Positions 17,455-26,627 are shown, counted from the stretch's first letter. The stretch: 64,000 nucleotides of DNA from CAZHNW01 sp942491575 (GCA_942491575.1 CALOBT010000025.1:3658001-3722000); one strand, 5' to 3'. Program-made: numbers and translations. Notes: generated by a model not told the origin, from the letters alone.

Positions 17455-18618
17455 ATGACTGTTTGGAAAGCCCTTATCCCGATACGGTCGGGATCAAAAT
17501 CAATTACTGATAAAAATATAAAATCTTTTTGCGGCAAACCCCTTTTTTACTGGGCAACACAGGCGGCCATTGAGAGTGGTATTTTTAATGGCGGCGTGTA
17601 TGTTACTTCTGATAGCGAACACTATCTTGATCTTGTTAAAAAATGGACCCCTGATGCAATCGTTCTTCAACGGGCAGCACATACGGCTACAGATGATGCC
17701 AGCTCTGAAATCGTTATGGATTGGTTTCTTGAAAGTCAAAGTTGTGACGTTATTTCACTAGTTCAGGCAACAACACCCACAGTAACAGCCTCTGATTTTG
17801 TCAATGCCAGAAAGAAATATGAAGGCGAATCTGCTGATTCGCTTGTGACGGCTGTCCCTTTTTCCAGGTTTATTTGGTCTGATTCTGGCGAACCGTTAAA
17901 TTATGATCCTCAAAATAGACCAAGACGTCAGGATATGCAACCACAATTCCTAGAAAATGGCAGCTTCTATTTTACAAATACTACATTGTTTGAAGATCAG
18001 AAGTGCAGATTAGGGGGCAAAATTTCAGTTTATGGAATGTCCGAAAATACTATGATCGAGATTGATGAACCTGATGACTGGATAAAGGCTGAGTCAGCAT
18101 TTATCAATAAAACTAAAAGAGAGCATCTCCCTGATAAATTACCTGCTGTTATTGTTGTTGATGTCGACGGTACATTAACCGATGGAGGGATGTACTATGA
18201 TAAAAATGGTGAAGTGCTGAAAAAATTTAATACTCGTGATGGTGCAGCACTTGCTCAATTGAAGGAGATGGGTTTAATTGTATTAGTTTGCACGGGAGAA
18301 GATTCACCGTCAGTCAATTCAAGATTGGAAAAACTTGGAGTTAATGAATATCTGTATGGTATTTCAGATAAAGTAGAGGCAATCAGCCAATGGCTCGAAA
18401 AAAATGGAATTTCCTGGGATAATGTTCTTTATGTCGGTGATGAATGTAATGACCTGGAAGCAATGCGGCTTGCAGCATTTTCTGTTTGCCCTGCAGACTC
18501 TCATCCTTTGGTCAAAAACACAGTATCCTTCATAGCCCATTCAAACGGAGGAGCCGGAGTAATAAGAGATGTTTTACTTTGGCTCACAGGAAATTTTTCA
18601 ATACCAACTATGGAATAA
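17455..18618 (+). CDS. neuA: CMP-nonulosonate synthetase fused to a HAD (KdsC-like) phosphatase
   Basis: A 387-aa two-domain protein. Residues 1-220 are a CMP-acylneuraminate cytidylyltransferase (ALIPIRSGSKSITDKNIKSF; VQATTPTV; FLENGSFYFTN). Residues 230-387 are a HAD phosphatase of the KdsC type (VVDVDGTLTDGGMYYDKNGE; VGDECNDLEAM). This is the same order as in animal CMP-sialate synthetases and in some bacterial NeuA proteins. The phosphatase could remove the 9-phosphate made by a 9-phosphate type NeuB reaction, the synthetase then forming the CMP sugar. It follows neuB by 11 bases and nearly touches the next gene, so the four genes are an operon. The specific sugar is not determined. Confidence 0.92.
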   Translation: MTVWKALIPIRSGSKSITDKNIKSFCGKPLFYWATQAAIESGIFNGGVYVTSDSEHYLDLVKKWTPDAIVLQRAAHTATDDASSEIVMDWFLESQSCDVISLVQATTPTVTASDFVNARKKYEGESADSLVTAVPFSRFIWSDSGEPLNYDPQNRPRRQDMQPQFLENGSFYFTNTTLFEDQKCRLGGKISVYGMSENTMIEIDEPDDWIKAESAFINKTKREHLPDKLPAVIVVDVDGTLTDGGMYYDKNGEVLKKFNTRDGAALAQLKEMGLIVLVCTGEDSPSVNSRLEKLGVNEYLYGISDKVEAISQWLEKNGISWDNVLYVGDECNDLEAMRLAAFSVCPADSHPLVKNTVSFIAHSNGGAGVIRDVLLWLTGNFSIPTME

Positions 18619-18623
18619 CAATT

Positions 18624-19775
18624 ATGCGGATTTTGCATGTAGCGAGCTTTAATGGGAATATTGGAGATAACGCCAATCATAGCGGTCTCAGGCGAAAGAT
18701 TGCTTCCGTTATAAAGGGATCGATAGAATATGATGAAATTGAAATGCGTCGTTTTTATAAGAAATATGACGGCTCTGATAAACTACAGTTTGATTTGCAA
18801 TTCGCAGAATTAGCCAATCAATATGATCTGGTTATAATTGGAGGGGGGAATTTTTTTGAAATATGGCTGGAAGACTCATGTACAGGTTGTACTATTAATA
18901 TGAGTCAGGATGCTATTGATGTTTTAAAAACAAAAGTTCTTTTCTTTGGGCTGGGCTTTGATTGTTATAAGGGGTACAGCGAAAATACACTTAAAAATTT
19001 TCTTAATTTTATAGAAAACCTTCAAGATAAACAAAGATTTATGGTCACTGTACGTAATGACGGTTCGATTGAACAGTTCATAGGTAAGTATGGTGAACAA
19101 TCTTCATCTATGATCAGAAAAGTACCTGATGGTGGATTTTTTATAGATCCCAGTAACTATCATTATTCTTTAATTCCTGAGGGCAATTGTAATATAGTAC
19201 TTTCTCTTGCAATTGACATGCCATCAGTGCGTTTTGGTGATAGTAATGAAGATTACGGATATAAACTATTGGTGGATTCTTTTGTTCAATATATTTTAAA
19301 AATGGTTGAATACAGGAAAGATTTTTTCTTTACATTCATGCCACATATCTATAGTGATCTTCAGGTAATTAATGAAGTAATTCAGCAGTTGCCCGATTAT
19401 ATCAGACGAAATAATATCGGAGTTGGTCCCTGTCTTTTAGGTAGTAGTGCAGTAAGTCTGGTTTTTTCTGCATATCGTGATGCTGACTGTGTAATTGCAA
19501 TGAGGTTTCATGCCAGTGTATGCAGCATTGGTCTTGGGACGCCAACAATTGGAATTAGCACTTATAAAAAAATTACAGATCTCTATAACGAATTGGGAAT
19601 AAGCAATCGTCTTATTGTAGCGAGAGATGAAAGCATTACCATACAACTGCTGGAAAAAACAATAAATGTTTTAGATCACAGTAATGAAGTGATTCAGGAA
19701 AATATTAAAATAAAACAAAAACTAGAAAGGGATTTCGATTCTTTCCTTGCAGATTTTAAAAATTTTGTGGAGTAA
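18624..19775 (+). CDS. Polysaccharide pyruvyl transferase family protein
   Basis: A 383-aa protein starting MRILHVASFNGNIGDNANHS. The frame is open further upstream but overlaps neuA, so the ATG at 18624, five bases after the neuA stop, is chosen. Family landmarks are NIGDNANHSG, DLVIIGGGNFFEIW, and the late AMRFHASVCSIGLGTPTIG. The enzyme would transfer a pyruvyl group from PEP to a surface-glycan sugar, giving a ketal and adding negative charge. Its position in the nonulosonate operon makes a role in decorating the same glycan likely. The acceptor sugar cannot be told. Confidence 0.85.
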   Translation: MRILHVASFNGNIGDNANHSGLRRKIASVIKGSIEYDEIEMRRFYKKYDGSDKLQFDLQFAELANQYDLVIIGGGNFFEIWLEDSCTGCTINMSQDAIDVLKTKVLFFGLGFDCYKGYSENTLKNFLNFIENLQDKQRFMVTVRNDGSIEQFIGKYGEQSSSMIRKVPDGGFFIDPSNYHYSLIPEGNCNIVLSLAIDMPSVRFGDSNEDYGYKLLVDSFVQYILKMVEYRKDFFFTFMPHIYSDLQVINEVIQQLPDYIRRNNIGVGPCLLGSSAVSLVFSAYRDADCVIAMRFHASVCSIGLGTPTIGISTYKKITDLYNELGISNRLIVARDESITIQLLEKTINVLDHSNEVIQENIKIKQKLERDFDSFLADFKNFVE

Positions 19776-19786
19776 AGAATAACAGG

Positions 19787-20686
19787 ATGACTGTAGATAA
19801 TTTTAAATGTAAAATATGTGGATCTTCATCTCGGGATGTAATATCCGCTAAAGTCAGAGACAGTAATGAGCATTCCGTATATAATTGCAAGGAGTGTGCC
19901 CATGTACAACTATTCCCTTTGCCAGAATGGAGTGAAAATAAGAATTTCTACAGTCAAAATAAACAGGCCAACTGGGTACGTCCGGTTATTGATGTAGAAA
20001 AAATGCGTAATAGTTTAAAAACTGATACTATTCGACGTGCTGATTTTATCGAAAAATTATTCACAAAAGATCAAAAAATTCTGGAATTGGGAACCGGTTA
20101 TGGTTTTTTTATGGAGGAAATGCTTAAAAGGGGATGGAATATTGAAGGCTCAGAAATTGGTGCAAGCCGCCGGGAAATAGCAGAAAACATAACAGGAAAG
20201 TCTCTTTTTGAATTTGATGTTTGTGTTGAGGATGATATTATTCTTCAGTTTCTAAATACCTTTGATGTAGTAGTCGCTTTCCAGGTCTTTGAACATGTTC
20301 TTGGACCTGTTGAATTTTTGAAAGGCATTAAAAAACTATTAAAACCAGAGGGGAAGGTTATCATTGAGATCCCCAATCGAGATGATCATATGGTTGAGTT
20401 AAGCCCAGGATATCGTAATTTTTATTTTCAAAAGGCACATGTATCCTATTTTAATTCTAGCGATCTTGAAAAATTGCTGGCCAAATCAGGCTTTAATGCT
20501 GTCGAAACTCATTTTATTCAGAGATATAGTGTTGAAAATGCAATGAGCTGGTTGATTGCCAACGCTCCTCAAATTGAAGCCCCAAGTTTTTTTTGTAGAC
20601 CTGACTTGATTTGGCTTGATGATTTTTATCGCGAGCAACTATGTTTAAACGGGGAAAGTGACACCCTAATCACCATAGGTCAGTAG
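19787..20686 (+). CDS. SAM-dependent methyltransferase with an N-terminal Cys4 motif
   Basis: A 299-aa class I methyltransferase. The N-terminus has CKICGSS and NCKECAHVQLF (about residues 6-45), a four-cysteine putative zinc-binding domain typical of sugar C-methyltransferases. The Rossmann SAM loop is ILELGTGYGFFMEEML (about 97-112), with VVAFQVFEHVLGPVEFLKGI following. Such proteins usually methylate nucleotide sugars. It is the last gene of the nonulosonate operon. An IS3 copy begins about 125 bases downstream. The C-terminus (EQLCLNGESDTLITIGQ) ends at a normal stop, so I see no truncation. Confidence 0.85.
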   Translation: MTVDNFKCKICGSSSRDVISAKVRDSNEHSVYNCKECAHVQLFPLPEWSENKNFYSQNKQANWVRPVIDVEKMRNSLKTDTIRRADFIEKLFTKDQKILELGTGYGFFMEEMLKRGWNIEGSEIGASRREIAENITGKSLFEFDVCVEDDIILQFLNTFDVVVAFQVFEHVLGPVEFLKGIKKLLKPEGKVIIEIPNRDDHMVELSPGYRNFYFQKAHVSYFNSSDLEKLLAKSGFNAVETHFIQRYSVENAMSWLIANAPQIEAPSFFCRPDLIWLDDFYREQLCLNGESDTLITIGQ

Positions 20687-20840
20687 TCTTGGAATCTTCT
20701 CATAAAACTGGGCAATTTATGTGATTGATTCTCCCTACCTGAATTCATCAGAAATCAAATAATCCAATGCTGGAAATGTCTACTGGATAATATTTGGCAA
20801 TACTATGATGTGCAGTGCACCCCAGAAATTGTAAATAGCT

Positions 20841-20940
20841 TTAATGTATAAATTGTGATTTCTCTAACTTTTTCCTATATTCCACAGGCATTAAATTCTC
20901 TATCGATGAATGTGGTCTGATAGAATTATATTTATTAATG
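20841..20940 (-). pseudogene. IS3 transposase orfB, C-terminal fragment
   Basis: On the minus strand this reads FINKYNSIRPHSSIENL and PVEYRKKLEK, the C-terminal end of the IS3 orfB integrase core. It is separated from the rest of orfB by the IS66 copy. Joining base 23065 to base 20940 on the minus strand restores ADSIFNFINKYNSIRPHSS in frame, as expected of an uninterrupted orfB. Confidence 0.85.
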
Positions 20941-21014
20941 AAATTAAAGTAACCGTCAAAACAACCACATCTTGACCAGCATGATACAGTTCTCCTGAAA
21001 AAAAGGAGAACTTC

Positions 21015-21140
21015 ATGAACCAAAAAAAATCAACCAGAAATTACTGGCAACAGCACTATCAGTCATTCAAAGAACTCAATATAATCCAGCGCGAAAACTG
21101 CAGACAGAACGACCTCGGCTACTGGACTTTCAATAAATAG
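21015..21140 (+). pseudogene. IS66 tnpA, truncated
   Basis: A 41-codon frame beginning MNQKKSTRNYWQQHYQSFKE, preceded by AAGGAG, resembles the first helix-turn-helix of IS66 TnpA (the 'W..H...F..S' pattern with CRQNDLGYWTF). It stops at a TAG at 21138 where TnpA normally continues for another 60 or more residues. I read it as a truncated accessory gene. Confidence 0.6.
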
Positions 21141-21231
21141 AAAAGGCTGTTTGACCAGGAAAACAATTCAACATCTCTTCAGCAATTACCAGTTACATAC
21201 CACCCGGTAAAAACAGAAAAACTGGAAATCA

Positions 21232-21390
21232 CTCTACTGGGACCGCAACGGGTTCTGCATGTGGCTCAAAAGACTGGAAGAAGAGAAGTTTCCCTGGCCA
21301 AAGAATGCGGCTGAATGCAGAGAGATTACTGAAGAACAGCTTGAGATGCTTCTTGCCGGAATCAATAAATTAATGCCCATAAAACATTAA
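21232..21390 (+). pseudogene. IS66 tnpB (Orf2), C-terminal fragment
   Basis: An open 52-codon frame reads LYWDRNGFCMWLKRLEEEKF, PWPKN and ITEEQLEMLLAGIN, the C-terminal half of IS66 TnpB. The N-terminal half is absent. Sequence corresponding to the tnpA end and tnpB start is deleted, so the accessory proteins needed for IS66 transposition are not made from this copy. Confidence 0.8.
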
Positions 21391-21452
21391 ATTATTCTTC
21401 GGTTTCATAATAAAGTAGTATTAATTATTTTTCCTTTCTCCATGATGGATTC

Positions 21453-23048
21453 ATGGGTATTGAAAAGAACAACCTTCCCGATGATCCTGAACAGCAAAAA
21501 ATGATGCAGATAGATCTTCCAAAGGAAAGTCAGGAAGCATACTCAATACTTGAGAAAAAACATTCCTCCCTCAAGGAAGAACATTCACACCTTCAGGAAA
21601 AATATAAATCCCTCCAACGGCAGCTCTATGGAAAAAAGAGTGAGAAGCTGACTCCTGAAGACGAACACCAAATACGTCTTTTCAATGAGGCCGAGGAAGG
21701 TGACCGTGAAGAAACAGAACCGGAAAAACAGGCAGAAGAAACAACTGCAGTAAAAGGCCATACCCGTAAAAAACGGGGAAGAAAACCTTTACCCGCATAT
21801 ATTGACAGAGAAGAAATCATTCATGATCTTTCAGAAGATGAAAAAGCATGTCCATGTTGTGGTAAAGAACGCCCGGTCATTGGAGAAGTCACATCTGAAG
21901 AACTTGATATTATCCCTCCAAAGATGATTGTTAACAAGCACATCAGAAAGAAGTATGGCCCCTGTACTTGCAAAGCATTTGAAACGAAAGAAATACCTGA
22001 AATAAAAACAGCCGCTATGCCACCACGGCTTATTCCTCAGGGAATTGCCAGTGCCGGATTGGCTGCTTATACCGTAACAGCAAAATTCTGTGATGCACTT
22101 CCCTTTTACCGGCAGTCTAAGATATTTGAACGGCTGGATATTGAATTGTCAAGGGCGACTATATGCAACTGGTCTCTCCTTGCAGCTGAAAAGTGCAAAC
22201 CACTGATTGATCTTATGATCGATGAGATAAGAGGTGGCCCTGTAATTAGAATGGATGAAACTTCTCTACAGGTTCTTAAAGAACCGGGAAGGAAGGCAGA
22301 AAGTAAATCATACATGTGGGTCACCATGGGATATACTCCAGAGAAAAAACCATTACTGCTCTACCAGTATCACCCAACTCGGTCTGGCGAAGTTCCAGAT
22401 AAGTTTTTTCAAGATTATACTGGTTACCTGCAGACTGATGGGTACGCTGGCTACAACAAGGCATCAGAAAAAGATTCCATTATTCATGTGGGCTGCTTTG
22501 CCCATGCTCGCAGGTATTTTGAACAGGCCTATAAGCTGAATAAGAAATCCAGGGTGGGCTTCAAGGGCATAGATTATATCAAGAAGATCTATGCTGTTGA
22601 AAAAAAGTTGAGACAGGCAAATCTTCCTGCTGAAAAATTTATTGAATCACGCAAAAAGGAAATCATACCGGTTCTTGATTCTTTTCATAACTGGCTCCAG
22701 TCCCAGGTCGATTTCGTGACTCCGAAAAGCAAAGCAGGCGAAGCTGTCAGGTATACGCTGGCTGAATGGGAAAAGCTGATTAAATATGTTGATCATTATC
22801 TCCTGACACCGGACAATAATCTCACGGAAAATGCCATCAGGCCATTTGTGATGGGCAGAAAAAACTGGTTGTTTTCAAATACTCCAAGAGGTGCCCATTC
22901 AAGCGCGATTCTTTACAGCCTTGTAGAATCTGCCAGAGCCAATGGCATTGAGCCGTATAAATATCTAAGGTTTATCTTTGAGAAACTGCCTTTAGCTGAA
23001 TCAAAAGATGACTACAGGGCACTGTTGCCCGACAGGGTTGTACTGTAG
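21453..23048 (+). CDS. tnpC: IS66 transposase TnpC
   Basis: A full-length 531-aa IS66 DDE transposase. A coiled-coil N-terminus (about residues 10-60) with the RQLYGKKSEKL motif is followed by a Cys4 zinc-finger-like segment (ACPCCGKERPV ... GPCTCK). The DDE catalytic domain then starts at VIRMDETSLQVL, with TDGYAGYN and VGCFAHARRYFEQA, and the domain ends at NAIRPFVMGRKNWLFSNTP. The C-terminal IS66 segment is SAILYSLVESARANG. The frame is intact, so this protein could still be made, but the accessory genes tnpA and tnpB in the same copy are truncated. Start is the ATG at 21453. Confidence 0.95.
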   Translation: MGIEKNNLPDDPEQQKMMQIDLPKESQEAYSILEKKHSSLKEEHSHLQEKYKSLQRQLYGKKSEKLTPEDEHQIRLFNEAEEGDREETEPEKQAEETTAVKGHTRKKRGRKPLPAYIDREEIIHDLSEDEKACPCCGKERPVIGEVTSEELDIIPPKMIVNKHIRKKYGPCTCKAFETKEIPEIKTAAMPPRLIPQGIASAGLAAYTVTAKFCDALPFYRQSKIFERLDIELSRATICNWSLLAAEKCKPLIDLMIDEIRGGPVIRMDETSLQVLKEPGRKAESKSYMWVTMGYTPEKKPLLLYQYHPTRSGEVPDKFFQDYTGYLQTDGYAGYNKASEKDSIIHVGCFAHARRYFEQAYKLNKKSRVGFKGIDYIKKIYAVEKKLRQANLPAEKFIESRKKEIIPVLDSFHNWLQSQVDFVTPKSKAGEAVRYTLAEWEKLIKYVDHYLLTPDNNLTENAIRPFVMGRKNWLFSNTPRGAHSSAILYSLVESARANGIEPYKYLRFIFEKLPLAESKDDYRALLPDRVVL

Positions 23049-23064
23049 TTTATTTGACGCTTGC

Positions 23065-23701
23065 AAATTAAAAATCGAATCAGCTGATTCTTCCTTGTTA
23101 TCATAATCTAAATATTTATTTCCTGGCGTTTAACCGTGCTGTTAAACGATTCCGCATGAGCATTCTCATATGCATTGCTTATACACATAGAATTTTTCAT
23201 CTCTAATGATTTCAGTCTTTTGATATAGGCAACTGAACAATATCTTACATCTGAGTCTGTATGATGTATGCAGTTCTTTAGGTTAAGATTTCCTCTGTTT
23301 TGTATAGCATCCTCCAGGGTAGCCAGTACAAGCTCTGTATTGTTTCTATCTGAAACCGTCTCTCCTATTATCTAACGATTATGTCTGTCCATCAGTGTTG
23401 CAAGAAAATGATCTTTGCCCCTGACATCATAGGCAGTTACATCACTAACAACCAATTGGTTAATATCAGTTGTTTTCGTTCGGAATTTCTTCTTTTCCCT
23501 GCATAAAACGTTTTTTTCGCGCATTATTCGATTAACTTTTTTGTGGTTTATCAGCATTTTGCGGTTTAAATAAACTGTAACCGGTCTGTAGCCAGATTCA
23601 GGCACCAATTCAATATAGTCCTCAATTTCCTTTGCTATCATCATATCATCTGTATCCTTTTCAATTTTTCTGTAATAGTAGGTTGAAATGCTTAAACCCA
23701 T
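23065..23701 (-). pseudogene. IS3 transposase orfB, N-terminal and central part, decayed
   Basis: The minus-strand frame from 23701 reads MGLSISTYYYRKIEKD, PESGYRPVTVYLNRKML, VNRIMREKNVL and VVSDVTAYDVRGKDHFLATLMDRHNR, the IS3 orfB HTH_21 and start of the integrase core. A stop at 23374-23372 interrupts it. In the same frame the family pattern continues (VSDRNNTELVLATLEDAI, CIHHTDSDVRYCS, NAYENAHAESFNSTVK). A further frameshift occurs near 23118. It stops abruptly at the IS66 insertion point. Non-functional. Confidence 0.88.
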
Positions 23702-23719
23702 AGCTTTACAGCTTTTGAC

Positions 23720-24048
23720 TACTCCGAATTCCGGGGCGAGATACTCCCTGATAATTTTTCTTTTTTCCTCAGTTGTTGTAGTATTTTTTCAGTTTTTTTT
23801 AGAATGTGATTCTCAAGGGCAAGATCACTTACTGTTTCTTCGAGATCTTAAATACGCTTTTTACGTTCAGCTGTCTCCTGCTCATCTGTATCATAGTCAC
23901 CCACAGAGAATATATCTCTCTATTTGTATAAAGTTGTACTTGTTATTCTTTCACGCTTAGAAATCTCTGCAGCTGTTGATATCTCCATGAGCAATTCATG
24001 AGCTATCTTCTTCTTTAATTCTTGACTGTATCTTTTTCTTGTTATCAT
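23720..24048 (-). pseudogene. IS3 orfA, decayed
   Basis: The minus-strand frame from the ATG at 24048 reads MITRKRYSQELKKKIAHELL, then EISKRERITSTTLYK. It is cut by a TAG and later by a TAA. The pattern resumes as DLEETVSDLALENHILKKT, the leucine zipper of IS3 OrfA. The protein would be the HTH partner needed to make the OrfAB transposase by frameshifting. Two in-frame stops make it a pseudogene. Confidence 0.8.
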
Positions 24049-24319
24049 AATGCTATTCCCCTAAAATATGTATTTTTTGTCATTACAGTTTTAGGAGTGC
24101 AGACCAGTTTCTTCCTCCTTAACAATCTTATTAAAAAGTACTATTGACAAGAGGATTTATTTTTAATAAGATTAGTCGTGGAAAGTTGAAAATAAAAAAT
24201 CATTTTAGGGTTGTATTTTTATCAGAAAGTTAATTAGCAAATAATTATAAGGAATGGTCAGATTAAAATGGCGTTTTATAAATTCTCAATAATTAATAAT
24301 ATAGAATGTAGGGTAAAAT

Positions 24320-25207
24320 ATGAGGAATAATAAAATTTTATCTGAAAAAGACAGACTTGATTTAAGGTCAATGATTGGAGAAAAGGCGGGCAAGTTACTT
24401 GAAACATTTTATGAATCTGATATATTATGTTGGCTTGACAGCGGGTCATTGCTGGGAGTAGTAAGGGATAAGAGGTTAAATGATTGGGAAAAAGATGTAG
24501 ATCTTGGAATTTTTTTTGATGATTTTTATAAAGCCATAAAAATATCCAGAGAATTTGAAAAAAAAGAAAACGTGAAAATAAAACTGAAAATCTTGAGAGG
24601 AGTACCCTATAAATTATCCTATAAATATAAAGATAAAAGCGGGAAGAATAAACAGCTTCCCATTGATGTACATATATTCTTTAAATTAAATAAAATGGCA
24701 TGGTCTCCTCAATCATCAAGCCTGCTAAAAAAAGGAGCAAACCTTCCTGATGCAATGTTTAACAATTTTATTGAGAAGAATAATAAGTCTTTTATTTTTT
24801 TAAGATTTGCTTATGCATACCCACTATTTGCTTTTTGTATATTATTGAAAAAAACAAGACTGAGTATGCTTATCAATTTTATACTTATAGTCAATCAGGG
24901 ATTAAATATGATTTTTGATAGGGCCTATCATAATGCGAATTCTTTAATTTTCAGGGTATTTTTTAAAGTATGTGAATGGAAGGTGCCTCTCAATTTATTT
25001 GAATCCGCAAATTCTTTGCCTTTAATGCCGCCCCATTTGATTATTCCTCAACCTGTAGACGTCTACCTTGCCGCCCGATACGGCGATGATTGGAGAATCC
25101 CGAAATCTAAATGGTTTTATGTTGTTGATGATGGATGCATTTATCATGCAGAACAAGGATCATATAGAAAATTAAAAAAACTATATCAACAAAGCAAGCT
25201 AAAATAA
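24320..25207 (+). CDS. LicD/fukutin-family phosphotransferase-like protein
   Basis: A 295-aa cytoplasmic protein with the LicD/FKRP pattern: CWLDSGSLLGVVRDKRLNDW followed by EKDVDLGIF (about residues 40-67), the nucleotidyltransferase-fold metal site. LPIDVHIFFK is a second conserved block. LicD proteins transfer phosphocholine from CDP-choline to sugars of surface glycans. This one lies immediately upstream of the phosphonate genes on the same strand, so it is a candidate for moving a CMP-activated phosphonate, rather than phosphocholine, onto the glycan. That role is inference. Strongly AT-rich codon use, like its neighbours, suggests an acquired island. The gap to the next gene is 117 bases. 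Confidence 0.78.
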   Translation: MRNNKILSEKDRLDLRSMIGEKAGKLLETFYESDILCWLDSGSLLGVVRDKRLNDWEKDVDLGIFFDDFYKAIKISREFEKKENVKIKLKILRGVPYKLSYKYKDKSGKNKQLPIDVHIFFKLNKMAWSPQSSSLLKKGANLPDAMFNNFIEKNNKSFIFLRFAYAYPLFAFCILLKKTRLSMLINFILIVNQGLNMIFDRAYHNANSLIFRVFFKVCEWKVPLNLFESANSLPLMPPHLIIPQPVDVYLAARYGDDWRIPKSKWFYVVDDGCIYHAEQGSYRKLKKLYQQSKLK

Positions 25208-25324
25208 GCTACTATTTAGAAGATAAGTTTTGTAAAGAAAATTTGAATAAAAATGACAGCTAGTATGTAGATATAAAGTATATTAATTTCATATTGTAAT
25301 ATTTCTAGATATAATAGGTCTATT

Positions 25325-26626
25325 ATGAAAAAACAAGTATATGTAGGTATGAGTGCAGATCTGATTCACCCGGGTCACCTCAATATAATTAAAAAAGCCG
25401 CCGCTCTGGGAGAAGTGACAATAGGATTGCTTACCGACGCCGCAATCGCAAGTTATAAACGTCTGCCTCATATGACTTACGAACAAAGGAAAGAAATTAT
25501 TGAGAGTATCAAGGGTGTAAATAAAGTTGTTCCCCAAACTACGCTCGATTATGTACCCAACCTTGAATTACTGAAACCTGACTATGTTGTACATGGTGAT
25601 GACTGGCGAGAGGGCGTTCAGCAGAAGACCCGCCAGCAGGTCATTGATGCCCTGGCAAAATGGGGAGGTGAGCTTGTTGAAGTGGCATATACATCAGGGA
25701 TATCCTCAACACAGCTGCACAAAGTTATGAAAGAAATCGGGACAACACCTGATTTAAGAAGGAATGCTTTGCGTCGTTTAATCGATTCCATGGACATTGT
25801 CCGCATCATGGAAATACATTCCGGTCTAACAGGTTTGATTATTGAATCATTAGCGGTAGATACACCGGGGAGAAAGCTTGAATTCGACGGCATGTGGGCA
25901 AGCAGCCTCACTGATTCAACAGCCAAGGGTAAACCGGACATTGAAGCGGTTGACATAACTTCACGTGTAGGTACCTTGAATGATGTCCTGGAAATAACCA
26001 CCAAGCCTATAATATTTGATGGTGACACCGGGGGGAAACCCGAGCATTTTACCTTTACGGTGAAAACACTTGAAAGGCTGGGCGTATCCGCTGTCATAAT
26101 AGAGGATAAAACCGGCCTTAAAAAAAATTCCCTCTTCGGTACTGACGTTGATCAATCACAGGACGATATCGAAAGTTTTTGTCATAAAATCAAGGAAGGA
26201 AAAAAGGCGCAGGCCACCGATGAGTTTATGATAATTGCCCGTATAGAAAGCCTCATTCTTGGTAAAGGGATTAGCGATGCCGTGGAAAGGGCAAAAGCCT
26301 ATCTCGAAACAGGTGCTGATGGAATCATGATTCACAGCAGAAATAAAATACCCGATGAAATATTTGAATTTTGTGATATTTACAATAAATTTGACAATCG
26401 CAAAACTCTTGTTGTCGTGCCTACAAGTTACAACAAGACTACTGAAGAAGAACTCATGGCACATGGTGTTAATGTGGTGATCTATGCTAATCAGCTCATC
26501 AGAAGCGCTTATCCGGCTATGGTGAAAGCAGCAATGTCTATACTTGAAAATGGAAGATCATATGAAGCGGACAGCCAGATGATGTCGATTAATGAAATAC
26601 TCGAACTTGTCCCCGGAGGGAAGTAA
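25325..26626 (+). CDS. pepM: Bifunctional cytidylyltransferase / phosphoenolpyruvate mutase
   Basis: A 433-aa fusion. Residues 1-135 are a TagD/GCT-type cytidylyltransferase: MSADLIHPGH with H15-x-x-H18, and the late ISSTQL. Residues 145-433 are PEP mutase, which interconverts PEP and phosphonopyruvate, forming the C-P bond. The defining EDKx5NS motif is present as EDKTGLKKNS (residues 260-269), which separates it from isocitrate lyase-type relatives, and FDGDTGGKPEHF carries metal ligands. Nucleotidyltransferase fusions to PepM are established in phosphonate biosynthesis, where CMP activation precedes attachment to glycans or lipids. The decarboxylase gene starts two bases after its stop codon. 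It is the committing enzyme of the pathway. Confidence 0.95.
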   Translation: MKKQVYVGMSADLIHPGHLNIIKKAAALGEVTIGLLTDAAIASYKRLPHMTYEQRKEIIESIKGVNKVVPQTTLDYVPNLELLKPDYVVHGDDWREGVQQKTRQQVIDALAKWGGELVEVAYTSGISSTQLHKVMKEIGTTPDLRRNALRRLIDSMDIVRIMEIHSGLTGLIIESLAVDTPGRKLEFDGMWASSLTDSTAKGKPDIEAVDITSRVGTLNDVLEITTKPIIFDGDTGGKPEHFTFTVKTLERLGVSAVIIEDKTGLKKNSLFGTDVDQSQDDIESFCHKIKEGKKAQATDEFMIIARIESLILGKGISDAVERAKAYLETGADGIMIHSRNKIPDEIFEFCDIYNKFDNRKTLVVVPTSYNKTTEEELMAHGVNVVIYANQLIRSAYPAMVKAAMSILENGRSYEADSQMMSINEILELVPGGK

Positions 26627-26627
26627 C

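Larger units (their letters stand above)
20949..23064 (+). mobile_element. IS66-family insertion sequence with 8-bp target duplication
   Basis: The element is bounded by related ends: GTAACCGTCAAA at 20949 and, on the other strand, GCAAGCGTCAAA at 23064. These fit the IS66 GTAAGCG-type terminus. It is flanked by a perfect 8-bp duplication, AAATTAAA at 20941-20948 and 23065-23072, which is the duplication length of IS66 elements. It holds a truncated tnpA, a truncated tnpB and an intact tnpC, all on the plus strand. It is inserted in the IS3 orfB. Confidence 0.92.
20811..24106 (-). mobile_element. IS3-family (IS150-like) element, decayed and split by an IS66 insertion
   Basis: The outer ends are related inverted repeats. 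The left starts TGCAGTGCACCCCAGAAATT at 20811. The right, read on the minus strand from 24106, starts TGGTCTGCACTCCTAAAACT. Both have the TG + three bases + TGCACYCC form of IS150-like elements. Inside are orfA and orfB on the minus strand. Removing the nested IS66 and one target duplication leaves about 1.17 kb, a normal IS3 size slightly reduced. Both frames carry stops, so the element is dead. No flanking target duplication is visible. Confidence 0.8.

Noticed and set aside
18486..18623. N-terminal extension of the pyruvyltransferase frame
   Set aside because: It overlaps the neuA end in another frame, and a normal start at 18624 is present just after the neuA stop.
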